Part shown: in pieces, positions 42,915 through 52,677 of the stretch
Position numbering within the stretch: position 1 is the first letter of the stretch
Layout: each line of letters begins with the position of its first letter
DNA from: Microvirga sp.
GTDB lineage: Bacteria; Pseudomonadota; Alphaproteobacteria; Rhizobiales; Beijerinckiaceae
Direction: 5' to 3'
Length of the DNA: 64,000 nucleotides
Assembly: GCF_014699075.1 (NCBI RefSeq)
Contig: NZ_JACXAB010000012.1
Location: 1 to 64,000 of the forward strand
The notes under the pieces: generated by a model
Told to the model about the DNA's origin: nothing
The model's database searches: none
What the model saw: only the letters and a program-made list of their open reading frames with translations
Program-made: the position numbers and the translations under genes

Positions 42915-44933
42915 ATGCGTCCCGCGCCCACCCCCGTGCCCCCTCCGGAGACGGAGATCCAGCCCCCGGGCGTTCCGGGGCTTTCCGGCCTGTTGACCCT
43001 GGCCGTGTGTGTCGTTGTGCTGGCTGCGCTCTATGTCGGGCGGGAGGTGTTCCTGCCGGTGGTGCTCGCCATCCTGCTGGCGTTCGTGCTCGCGCCCTTC
43101 GTCGAGCTGCTGCGCCGGTGGCGCCTCAGTCGGGTGCCGGCCGTCATCATTGCCGTGCTGGTCGCTTTGAGCATCATCGTCTCCCTGGCCACCGTCATCG
43201 GCCTTCAGGTGGCCGGCCTGGCGTCTGATCTGCCGCGCTATCAGAGCACCATCGAAAATAAGGTGGGCCACCTGCGCGAGGGCTCGCTTGGAAAGCTGCC
43301 GGCGCTTCTTAAGGATTTCGGCCGCCGGTTTGACAAGGCTGTTGCGGAACCTCCTCCGGAGCAACAGGCGCCGGCTTCTCCCAGTGCCGCTGCGCCCCCG
43401 CCCCCCGAGGAGCCGAAGCCTCTCCCGGTGGAGGTGCACCAGCCGGATCCGACGCCGGCCCAGGTTGCCAGGAACGTGCTTCTGCCCCTACTCGGGCCCT
43501 TGGCCACCATGGGCATCGTGTTCGTCGTGCTGGTCTTCATCCTCATGCAGCGTGAGGATTTGCGTGACCGGATGATCCGCCTGTTCGGGGCCAGCGACCT
43601 GCATCGCGCCACCGCCGCCATGGACGATGCCGCCCGGCGTCTCAGCCGGTACTTCCTGACCCAGCTCGCGCTGAATGCGTCCTTCGGGGTCGTGGCAGCG
43701 GTCGGTCTCTGGCTGATCGGGGTGCCGAGCCCCATCCTGTGGGGCGTCTTCGCGGCCCTCATGCGCTTCGTGCCCTATATCGGCTCGTTTCTCGCTGCCG
43801 TGCCGCCGATCCTGCTCGCCGCTTCCGTCGATCCCGGCTGGTCCATGGCCCTCATGACGCTGGCGCTGTACGCCATCGGCGAGCCCCTGATGGGCCATGT
43901 GGTGGAGCCCATCGTCTATGGGCAGAGCACGGGCCTTTCACCCTTTTCCGTCGTCATTTCGGCCATCTTCTGGACCTGGATCTGGGGACCGGTCGGACTG
44001 CTGATCGCAACGCCCCTGACCCTCTGCCTCGTGGTGCTGGGGCGACATGTGGAGCGGCTTGAATTCCTCGACGTGCTGCTCGGCGACCGGCCTGCCCTGA
44101 CGCCGGACGAAAACCTTTATCAACGCATGCTCGCGGGCGATCCGGACGAAGCCTTGGAATCGGCGGAACTGCTCCTCAAGGAACGCTCGCTGACATCCTA
44201 CTATGACGAGGTTGCGTTGCGGGGGCTTCAGCTTGCCGCCAACGACGCGGCGCGCGGCGTCCTCACCCATCGCCAGCTCGATCAGGTCAGGGACGTGATC
44301 CGCGCCCTTGTGCAGGACTTGGGCGGGCATGACGACGTGGAGCCCGAGCCGCAGGACACCGAAGACGATCCGGTCGCGGCTCCTGCGAGCGAAAAGCCGG
44401 CCAACAAGGATCCGGCGGTACCCGAGGCGTTGCCCGAGGAAAGCCGGATTCCGGAGGCCTGGAGAGCGGACGGAGCGGTGCTATGCGTTGCAGGCCGCGG
44501 ACCTCTCGACGAGGCAGCCTCGGAGATGCTGGCGCAACTTCTCAAGAAACACGGGCTTGGCATCCGCGTGGTGCCGCACGAGGCCGTATCGCGCCGGCAG
44601 ATCTTCAACCTGGACATGACGGGCGTGCAGATGGTGTGCATCAGCTATCTGGAGATCAGCGGCACGCCGGCGCACCTGCGCTACCTGCTGCGGCGGTTGA
44701 AGCAGAAGGCGAAGGCCCCAACCATGGTCGGCCTCTGGCCTGCGGAGGATGCGGTGCTGAAGAGCGAGACGATGCGCACCCAACTCGGCGCCAACTATTA
44801 CGTCTCGTCCCTGCGTGACGCGGTGGTGCAGTGCCTGAAGGTGGCGACCGGCGAGGAGAGGCTGCCGGAGCCGGCCAATCCATCGAACGCGAATGAGGCA
44901 ACGGCAGCCAAGCGGCTGCCGTTGCCTGCTTAA
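42915..44933 (+). CDS. AI-2E/PerM-family permease with large C-terminal soluble domain
   Basis: 672 residues. Residues 25-385 hold the AI-2E-transporter fold: LSGLLTLAVCVVVLAALYVG, then VPAVIIAVLVALSIIVSLAT, VFVVLVFILMQREDLRDRMI, MRFVPYIGSFLAAVPPILLA and the signature WTWIWGPVGLLIATPLTLCL. A Pro-rich loop lies at about 145-180. The family normally ends near residue 370; here about 270 further residues include an acidic linker (DVEPEPQDTEDDPVAAP) and an alpha/beta domain from about residue 520 (AVLCVAGRGPLDEAASEMLA ... MVCISYLEISGTPAHLRYLL) resembling a B12-binding/Rossmann-like fold without the usual cobalamin His motif. Transported substrate unknown. Convergent with dppF, four bases apart. 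Confidence 0.8.
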   Translation: MRPAPTPVPPPETEIQPPGVPGLSGLLTLAVCVVVLAALYVGREVFLPVVLAILLAFVLAPFVELLRRWRLSRVPAVIIAVLVALSIIVSLATVIGLQVAGLASDLPRYQSTIENKVGHLREGSLGKLPALLKDFGRRFDKAVAEPPPEQQAPASPSAAAPPPPEEPKPLPVEVHQPDPTPAQVARNVLLPLLGPLATMGIVFVVLVFILMQREDLRDRMIRLFGASDLHRATAAMDDAARRLSRYFLTQLALNASFGVVAAVGLWLIGVPSPILWGVFAALMRFVPYIGSFLAAVPPILLAASVDPGWSMALMTLALYAIGEPLMGHVVEPIVYGQSTGLSPFSVVISAIFWTWIWGPVGLLIATPLTLCLVVLGRHVERLEFLDVLLGDRPALTPDENLYQRMLAGDPDEALESAELLLKERSLTSYYDEVALRGLQLAANDAARGVLTHRQLDQVRDVIRALVQDLGGHDDVEPEPQDTEDDPVAAPASEKPANKDPAVPEALPEESRIPEAWRADGAVLCVAGRGPLDEAASEMLAQLLKKHGLGIRVVPHEAVSRRQIFNLDMTGVQMVCISYLEISGTPAHLRYLLRRLKQKAKAPTMVGLWPAEDAVLKSETMRTQLGANYYVSSLRDAVVQCLKVATGEERLPEPANPSNANEATAAKRLPLPA

Positions 44934-44937
44934 AACT

Positions 44938-45917
<980 letters not shown>

Positions 45918-45921
<4 letters not shown>

Positions 45922-46934
45922 GACGCAGCCTCCGTTCCAACGGGATGATCATGATTGATGGCTGCGGTCCGGTTTGGATCGCCAAGCGGATAATGGCAGC
46001 GGATATGGCCACCCGCCCAGGGCTTCAGGCCTGGGCGCACATTGCGCGAATGCTCGGTGGCATAGGCGCAGCGCGGGCTGAACAGGCAGCCTTTAGGACG
46101 GTCGTAGAGGCCAGGCACCACGCCGGGGATCGTCGCCAAGCGTCCGCCCTCGCTGCGCTCAGGCAGAGCGGCCAGAAGCGCGGCCGTGTAGGGATGCTGC
46201 GGCGAGTCGAAGAGGTCGGCGGCGGAGCGCTCCTCCATGATCTGCCCCGCATACATCACCATCACGCGCTGCGCGGTGTCGGCCACCACGCCCATGTTGT
46301 GGGTGATCATGACGAGACCCATGTTGCGCTCCTTCTGGAGCGAGATGAGCAGATCGAGGATCTGGGCCTGGATCGTCACATCAAGAGCGGTGGTCGGCTC
46401 GTCGGCGATGAGCAGCTTGGGATTGCAGGCGATGGCCATTGCGATCATGACGCGCTGGTTCATGCCGCCCGACATTTGATGCGGATAGGCGGAGAGGCGG
46501 CTTTCCGGTGAGGGAATGCCGACCTGACCGAGAAGTTCGACGGCCCGGCGCTCGGCGGCCTTGCGGTCCATGCCCTCGTGCAGGCGCAGGGTTTCGGTGA
46601 GCTGGAACCCGACCGTGAAGGACGGGTTCAGGCTCGTCGTCGGCTCCTGGAAGATCATCGCGACGTCTTTGCCGGTGAGCTTGCGCCGGTCCTTGTCCGA
46701 GATCGTCAGGAGGTCGCGGCCGTTGAAGGCGAGCTTGTCGGCCTTCACGCGGCCCGGGAAGGGGATGAGGCCCATGAGGGCCAGCATCGTGACGCTTTTG
46801 CCGGAGCCGGATTCGCCCACGACGCCGAGAACCTCGCCCTCTTCGAGCTTGAGGCTCACGCCGTCGACGGCCCGCATGATGCCGCCTTGGGTCGGGAATT
46901 TGACCGACAGGTTTTCAATTTCAACAAGAGCCAT
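45918..46934 (-). CDS. dppD: Dipeptide ABC transporter ATP-binding protein
   Basis: 338 residues. Walker [10 protein letters not shown], signature [15 protein letters not shown], Walker [16 protein letters not shown]-terminal [16 protein letters not shown]. Partner ATPase of DppF. Starts two bases after the dppC stop. Confidence 0.93.
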
Positions 46935-46936
46935 GA

Positions 46937-47848
46937 TCAGCGCTTCAGTTTGGGATCGAGGGCGTCACGAAGACCGTCGCCCAGAAGATTGAAGGCAAGC
47001 ACCGTGATGAGGATCGCCAGACCCGGGAAGGTGACGACCCACCAGGCGCGGAGAACGAACTCGCGGGCATCGGCCAGCATGGTGCCCCATTCAGGCGACG
47101 GAGGCTGCGCACCGAGGCCGAGGAAGCCCAGGGCCGCTGCATCCAGGATTGCAGTGGAGATGCCCAACGAGGCCTGCACGATGAGGGGCGCGGTGCAGTT
47201 GGGCAGCACTTCCTTGAACATCAGGCGCGTCGTTCCGGCGCCGCTGACTCGGGCGGCCGTCACGTAGTCCTTGGAGGTTTCAGTGATCACCGCCGCACGG
47301 GCAAGGCGCACATAGTGCGGCAGGATCACCAGAGCCACAGCCAGCATGGCGTTCATCAGGCCCGGGCCCAGCACCGCTACAATGACGATGGCAAGCAGCA
47401 GGCTCGGCAGCGTGAGGATGATGTCCATCAGGCGCATGATGAAGATCTCGGTCAGGCCGCGGAAGAAGCCTGCCACGAGGCCGAGCACGGTGCCGATCGC
47501 GATGGAGAGCGCCACGACGGCAATGCCGATCAGGAGCGAAAGGCGCGCGCCGTGCATCACACGGGAGAGAATGTCGCGACCGATCGGATCCGTCCCGAGC
47601 GGGTAGGCGATCGAGCCGCCCTCCTGCCAGAACGGCGGCTTCAGGGCGATTGCTGTATCGGTAATATTCGGATCGTGAGGAGCGATCACGGGCGCCAGCA
47701 GAGCGACGAGTAAGACGACAGCAATGATCACGAGGCCAGCAACAGCGCCATGGTTGGCGCTGAAATAACCCCAGAACTCGCGCAAGGGATGAGGAGGGGT
47801 GGCTGTCGGAACTGGGACGGCCGGAGCTTCCATGGTTTCAGTGGTCAT
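46937..47848 (-). CDS. dppC: Dipeptide ABC transporter permease
   Basis: 303 residues. An N-terminal cytoplasmic extension ([20 protein letters not shown]) leads into six membrane segments; the EAA loop region is [40 protein letters not shown] is a hallmark of DppC/OppC. Its start overlaps the dppB stop by 4 bp (ATGA). Confidence 0.94.
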   Translation of the reverse strand: MTTETMEAPAVPVPTATPPHPLREFWGYFSANHGAVAGLVIIAVVLLVALLAPVIAPHDPNITDTAIALKPPFWQEGGSIAYPLGTDPIGRDILSRVMHGARLSLLIGIAVVALSIAIGTVLGLVAGFFRGLTEIFIMRLMDIILTLPSLLLAIVIVAVLGPGLMNAMLAVALVILPHYVRLARAAVITETSKDYVTAARVSGAGTTRLMFKEVLPNCTAPLIVQASLGISTAILDAAALGFLGLGAQPPSPEWGTMLADAREFVLRAWWVVTFPGLAILITVLAFNLLGDGLRDALDPKLKR

Positions 47849-48855
47849 CGCGTATGCCTGATGCGAGGATTGATAAGGCCGTAGGCAAGGTCGACGAGAA
47901 GATTCACGCTCATCACCACGACGCCGAGCAGCAGAGCGCCACCCTGCAGCACGGGATAATCACGCCGGAAGATGGCATCGATGAGCCATTTACCGACCCC
48001 AGGCCAGGAGAAAATGGTTTCAGTGAGGATCGCGCCGGTGAACAACACACCAATCTGCAGGCCGATTACGGTTACGACCGGGATCAACGCGTTGCGCAGG
48101 GCATGGAGCGCGACGATGCGAAACCGCGAAAGGCCCTTGGCCTTGGCGGTTCGAATATAGTCTTCGCCAAGAACTTCCAGCATCGCCGAGCGTGTCATGC
48201 GCGCAATCACGGCCAGCGGCACCGTACCGAGCACGATGGTGGGCAGAATCAGGTGCCTGACTGCCGACCAGAAGGCTTCGGGTTCATCGGAGAGCAGGGT
48301 GTCGATTAGCAGGAATCCGGTGATCGGCTCGATGTAGTACAGCACGTCGATGCGGCCCGAGACGGGGGTCAAATCGAACTGCACCGAGAACAGCAGAATG
48401 AGGATGAGCCCCCACCAGAAGATCGGCATGGAATAGCCTGCGAGCGAAATGCCCATGACTCCATGGTCGAAAATGGAATTTCGCCGGATGGCCGCGATGA
48501 TGCCGGCTGGAAGACCGAGAAGAAGCGCGAAGAGGATTGCGCAGGTGGCGAGCTCGATGGTGGCCGGGAACAGCGATGAGAACTCGTTCAGCACCGGCTC
48601 CTGCGTGATCATCGACTTGCCGAGATCGCCTTGGAGAACGCGGGCCAGATAGATCCCGTACTGGACAATGACCGGCTTGTCGAAGCCGTATTCCTTACGC
48701 AGCTGTTCGTGGCGCGCGGGATCGATGCCGCGCTCGCCTGCAAGGGTTTCGATTGGATCGCCGGGCACGAGGCGGATCAGGAAGAAGGCGAGCAGCGTGA
48801 TGCCGATGAATGTCGGAATAATCAGGCTGACGCGGGTCAGGATGAATCTAAGCAT
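47845..48855 (-). CDS. dppB: Dipeptide ABC transporter permease
   Basis: 336 residues from ATG 48855. MLRFILTRVSLIIPTFIGIT is the usual DppB N-terminus, then PGDPIETLAGERGIDPARHE (periplasmic loop), and the EAA loop YIRTAKAKGLSRFRIVALHA. The upstream ATG at 48885 lies in the loop of a terminator-like hairpin and is unlikely. No good ribosome site precedes 48855 (TTTTTCCGTTCTGGC), so translation may be inefficient or depend on dppA read-through. Confidence 0.92.
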   Translation of the reverse strand: MLRFILTRVSLIIPTFIGITLLAFFLIRLVPGDPIETLAGERGIDPARHEQLRKEYGFDKPVIVQYGIYLARVLQGDLGKSMITQEPVLNEFSSLFPATIELATCAILFALLLGLPAGIIAAIRRNSIFDHGVMGISLAGYSMPIFWWGLILILLFSVQFDLTPVSGRIDVLYYIEPITGFLLIDTLLSDEPEAFWSAVRHLILPTIVLGTVPLAVIARMTRSAMLEVLGEDYIRTAKAKGLSRFRIVALHALRNALIPVVTVIGLQIGVLFTGAILTETIFSWPGVGKWLIDAIFRRDYPVLQGGALLLGVVVMSVNLLVDLAYGLINPRIRHTR

Positions 48856-48860
48856 GGCCA

Positions 48861-48899
48861 GAACGGAAAAAGGCGGAGCGGCCATGAGGCCGCTCCGCC
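48861..48899 (-). terminator. Attenuating terminator between dppA and dppB
   Basis: GGCGGAGCGGCC and GGCCGCTCCGCC form a perfect 12-bp stem with a 4-nt loop (48872-48899), followed on the minus strand by TTTTTCCG. It starts 20 bp after the dppA stop codon. A strong intrinsic terminator there would make dppA mRNA much more abundant than dppBCDF. Confidence 0.85.
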
Positions 48900-48918
48900 A
48901 GGTTGATGGGATAGAAGC

Positions 48919-50520
48919 TTACTTGCCCTTGATGTCCACGCCGTAGAAGGTGTGGCGTCCAAACGGCGAGAGCTTGAAGTCCACCACTTCCTTGCGGACC
49001 GGCTTCAGCTGCACGGCGTGAGCCACCGTGAACCACGGAGCCTGCTCCTTGAAGATCTTCTGAGCTTCTTCATAGAGCTTGGTGCGCTCAGCCTGGTTGG
49101 TGACGACTTTCGCCTTGGTCACGAGATCGTCGAAGGGCTTGTGGCACCACTTGGCGATGTTCGAGCCGGAGTTGCTCTGTGCCGAGGCGCAGCCCAGCAG
49201 GGTGTGCAGGAAGTTGTCCGGGTCGCCGTTGTCGCCGGTCCAGCCGAGCTGAGCCATCTGGTGCTCGCCGGCCTGGGCCCGCTTGCGGTACTCGCCCCAC
49301 TCGAAGCTCTTGATCTCAGCCTTCACGCCGATCTTGGCGAGGTCGGCCTGCATGAGCTCGGCAATGCGGCGTGCATTCGGGTTGTAGGGGCGCTGCACCG
49401 GCATGGCCCACAGGTCCGTCTCAAGACCGTTCGGGTAACCGGCCTCCGCCAGAAGCTTCTTGGCCGCTTCAGGATTGTACTCGTCGTCCTTGATGGACTT
49501 GTTGAACGACCACATGGACGGCGGAATCGGGTTCGTTGCAGGAACACCCGAGCCGAGGAACACGGCGTCGACGATGGCCTTCTTGTTCATGGCCATGTTG
49601 AAGGCCTTGCGGACGCGCACGTCGTCGAAGGGCTTCTTCGTGGTCTGATAGGCAAGGTAGCCGACGTTCAGGCCAGCCTGCTCCATGAGCGTGACGTTCG
49701 GGTCCTTCTTGATGGCCTCGAGGTCAGCCGGGTTCGGGTACGGCATGACATGGCATTCACCCTTCTGGAGCTTCGCCCAGCGGACGGAAGCGTCCGGGGT
49801 GATCGAGAAGACGAGGTCGTCGATCTTCGCCTTGCCACCCCAATATTCGGGGAATGCCTTGAAGCGGACGATTGCGTCCTTCTGGTACTGGACAAGAGTG
49901 AACGGACCCGAGCCGATGGGCTCTTGGTCGATCTTCTCAGGCGTGCCCGCCTTCAGCATGGCGTCGGCATATTCCTTCGACTGAACGCCGGCAAACTGCA
50001 TGGCAAGGTTCGACAGGAACGGGGCTTCAGGCTTGTTCAGCGTGATGCGAACGGTATAGTCGTCAACCTTCTCCACCGACTTCAACAGAGCGGGCATACC
50101 CATGTCGGTGAAGTACGAGTGGTTCGGGCTCGTCACCTTGAAGAACGGATTGTCTTCCTTCCACTGACGCTCGATCATGAACACGATATCGTCGGCGTTC
50201 ACGTTGCGGGTCGGCTTGAAGTTCTTGTTGGAATGGAACTTCGCGTTCTTGCGGATGTGGAAGGTGTAGACCGTGCCGTCAGCCGAAATGTCCCACTTCT
50301 CGGCGAGGCCGGGAACGACCTGCGTGCCGCCGCGCTCGAAATCCACGATGTTGTCGTAGATGTGCTCGTTCACGTCGAACGAGGTGCCGGTGGTGTTGAT
50401 GCCGGGATAGAAGTTCTCCGGGCTGCCTTCGGAGCAGTAGACCAGGGTCTTGGCGGCCAGGGGAGCGGCGGCCAGGAAGGCCGGAACGCAGATGGCTGCG
50501 AAAAGGGCTGATTTTTTCAT
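48919..50520 (-). CDS. dppA: Dipeptide ABC transporter substrate-binding protein
   Basis: 533 residues. Signal peptide KKSALFAAICVPAFLAAAPLAA precedes KTLVYCSEGSPENFYPG, nearly the same as the mature start of E. coli DppA. RQWKEDNPFFKV, QEPIGSGPFTLVQYQKDAIV and DNGDPDNFLHTLLGCASAQS are standard DppA blocks. It binds dipeptides (in some bacteria also haem or aminolevulinate) in the periplasm. First gene of dppABCDF with its own promoter upstream. Confidence 0.95.
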   Translation of the reverse strand: MKKSALFAAICVPAFLAAAPLAAKTLVYCSEGSPENFYPGINTTGTSFDVNEHIYDNIVDFERGGTQVVPGLAEKWDISADGTVYTFHIRKNAKFHSNKNFKPTRNVNADDIVFMIERQWKEDNPFFKVTSPNHSYFTDMGMPALLKSVEKVDDYTVRITLNKPEAPFLSNLAMQFAGVQSKEYADAMLKAGTPEKIDQEPIGSGPFTLVQYQKDAIVRFKAFPEYWGGKAKIDDLVFSITPDASVRWAKLQKGECHVMPYPNPADLEAIKKDPNVTLMEQAGLNVGYLAYQTTKKPFDDVRVRKAFNMAMNKKAIVDAVFLGSGVPATNPIPPSMWSFNKSIKDDEYNPEAAKKLLAEAGYPNGLETDLWAMPVQRPYNPNARRIAELMQADLAKIGVKAEIKSFEWGEYRKRAQAGEHQMAQLGWTGDNGDPDNFLHTLLGCASAQSNSGSNIAKWCHKPFDDLVTKAKVVTNQAERTKLYEEAQKIFKEQAPWFTVAHAVQLKPVRKEVVDFKLSPFGRHTFYGVDIKGK

Positions 50521-50568
50521 TACCTGTAGTCCTCTGAGACGGCTCTAGTCGTGGCCGTTCTGTGACGG

Positions 50569-50598
50569 AGTTAAGGTGCGAAGCCCCGATATTGTCAA
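50569..50598 (-). promoter_or_regulatory. Probable promoter of dppABCDF
   Basis: On the minus strand TTGACA (50598-50593) is followed after an 18-bp spacer by TTAACT (50574-50569), about 50 bp before the dppA ATG. The -35 is perfect and the -10 weak. I see nothing else in the 255-bp gap 50521-50775, which is AT-richer than its surroundings. Confidence 0.45.
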
Positions 50599-50775
50599 TC
50601 TGTCCATGCAACAATGGATAATTTTTAGAGGAAATTAACTATTTTCTGAGCCTGCAGCATCCTTAAAGCGCAGCATTTTGGTCAAATTTCCGAGATTCCT
50701 CACAATTCCCGCCGGTATCCTCAGGAAGAGGGTTGTCCACAATCGGGCAAGGGGTCTGTCCAGCAGGAAGAGCCA

Positions 50776-52677
50776 TCATTCCCGCTTCTGCCCGGCTGCA
50801 TCGCTGACCTTCAAGGCGAGGTCGGCGCGGGTGAACGGCTTATGCAGCATCAGATACCCGTCCGGAACGCGCCTGGGATCGGCATATCCGGTCACGAGCA
50901 TGACGCCGAGGTCGGGACGGACCTCGCGCGCTTTGTCGGCGAGTTCCGTTCCCGTCATGCCGGGCATCGCGAAATCCGCGATCAGCACATCGAGCTGGCT
51001 GTCGGCCTTCAGGATGTCGAGGGCTGACGATCCATCGGCGGCTTCTACGACCCGATGACCCATCTCGCTCAGGTAAGCCGCCGTTACCGTACGCACTTCC
51101 GCATCGTCATCTACGAGCAGGATGCGAACCTTGGGAGCATCGGGAGCGATGGACTGCTCCTCGCGTGGTCTGCCGTCCTGTGCCGTCACGGCGCGGGAGA
51201 GATAGAGCTCCACCGTCGTGCCGACGCCGACCGTGCTGTGGATCGCTACCGTGCCGCCGGATTGCTGCGCCAGACCATAAACCATGGGAAGGCCTAGGCC
51301 GGTGCCCTTGCCCACTTCCTTCGTCGTGAAGAACGGCTCCAGCACCCGCGCCAGAACCTCTGGCGGAATGCCGGTGCCGGTATCGGCCACCGAAATCACC
51401 ACGTAATCGCCGGCCGTGAGATCGGTGATCCGGCCCTCCTCGACCGCCTCGTTGCGTGTGGAGAGGGTGAGAACCCCGTTCTCCGCCATGGCATCGCGAG
51501 CATTGATGCACAGGTTCAGGATGGCCAGTTCGAGCTGGTCCGGGTCGACCATGGCGGTCCAGAGTTCATCGATGAGATGCCGCTCAATCCGAATCACGCC
51601 GCCGAGCGTGCGGGTCAGCAGATCGCTCATGCCGGTGATGACGTGGTTCACGTCCACGGCCTGCAATCTCAGGTCCCGCTGCCGGCTGAAGCTGAGGAGC
51701 CTCTGGGTCAGGGATGCGCCGCGCTCGGCCGCATAGGTGGCATTCTGCAGAAGGCGCGTCAGTCGCGGGTCGTCGGGCGCCCGGCGCGAGGCGAGATCCA
51801 GGCTGCCGAGCACGGCCATCAGCAGATTGTTGAAGTCGTGGGCCACGCCTCCGGCGAGGGTGCCGAGAGCCTGCATCTTGTCGGCCTGACGCAGGCGCAT
51901 CTCCATCAGCTTGCGCTCCGTGATATCGCGCTCGATGGTGGCGAGATTGGTCACGCTCCCCTGATCGTCGAGGATCGGGATATGGTTGATGAGACACCAT
52001 TGCGTTCGGCCATCGGGCAGCGTGCGCTCCTCGATCACCTCGTCGGGCTGGCGCGCTTCGATAGCGCGCCGCTCCGCCTCCTCGATCATCGCTGCCCGCT
52101 CAGGTGAGACGTAGTCCCTCTCCTTGCGGCCCAGGCAGTCGCCGGCCGTGCATCCGAGGCTCCTGGCCTTCCCGGCGTTCAGGCGCACGAAGCGGCCTTC
52201 CAGATCCTTGAACGAGATCAGGTCGCCGGTGCTCTCCATCAGCCCGTGCAGGAGCGCGCGTTCGGTATCGAGTTCACGCGCCAGCAGACGCCGCTGATAG
52301 GCCGCGGCAACCATATTTGAGAGGGCCGCGGGATCCCAGGGCTTGGGCACATAGGCCATGATGCGGCCCTTGTTGACCGCGCCGATAACCGCCTTCAGAT
52401 CTGCATATCCTGTGAGGAGAATCGCTTCTGCATTGGATACATCCCGGGCCTTGGCCAGGAACTCGTCGCCTTGCATTTCGGGCATGCGTTGATCCGAGAT
52501 GATGATGGCGACTTCCGGCTCATGTCGGAGGATCTCAAGCGCCTTGATCGGAGAAGAGGCCGTCAGCACCCGGTACTCGTTCTCGAACAGATCTTCGAGT
52601 GCAACCAGGATATCCGGCTCGTCGTCGACGACCAGAATCGTGCCATTCGTTGCTGTCATCTCTCTCGGCAAAGTCAT
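50776..52677 (-). CDS. Hybrid histidine kinase: receiver-PAS-kinase-receiver
   Basis: 633 residues, soluble. REC1 (about 12-130) has VVDDEPD, phospho-acceptor Asp62 ([14 protein letters not shown]) and the conserved Lys in [12 protein letters not shown] spans about 145-258 ([15 protein letters not shown]). The kinase core has phospho-His280 ([20 protein letters not shown]), N-box [14 protein letters not shown] and G-boxes DTGTGIPPE and [16 protein letters not shown]2 (about 515-630) has [12 protein letters not shown] and [14 protein letters not shown]. This is the last gene of the chemosensory operon; ATGA overlap with the upstream kinase supports the start at 52677 (52659 is an alternative). 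Confidence 0.92.
   Translation of the reverse strand: MTLPREMTATNGTILVVDDEPDILVALEDLFENEYRVLTASSPIKALEILRHEPEVAIIISDQRMPEMQGDEFLAKARDVSNAEAILLTGYADLKAVIGAVNKGRIMAYVPKPWDPAALSNMVAAAYQRRLLARELDTERALLHGLMESTGDLISFKDLEGRFVRLNAGKARSLGCTAGDCLGRKERDYVSPERAAMIEEAERRAIEARQPDEVIEERTLPDGRTQWCLINHIPILDDQGSVTNLATIERDITERKLMEMRLRQADKMQALGTLAGGVAHDFNNLLMAVLGSLDLASRRAPDDPRLTRLLQNATYAAERGASLTQRLLSFSRQRDLRLQAVDVNHVITGMSDLLTRTLGGVIRIERHLIDELWTAMVDPDQLELAILNLCINARDAMAENGVLTLSTRNEAVEEGRITDLTAGDYVVISVADTGTGIPPEVLARVLEPFFTTKEVGKGTGLGLPMVYGLAQQSGGTVAIHSTVGVGTTVELYLSRAVTAQDGRPREEQSIAPDAPKVRILLVDDDAEVRTVTAAYLSEMGHRVVEAADGSSALDILKADSQLDVLIADFAMPGMTGTELADKAREVRPDLGVMLVTGYADPRRVPDGYLMLHKPFTRADLALKVSDAAGQKRE

Noticed and set aside
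48952..50511. Open frame of about 519 codons opposite dppA
   Set aside because: Composition is His/Arg/Val-rich with no recognisable motif, and it mirrors the codon pattern of dppA, which is unmistakable.
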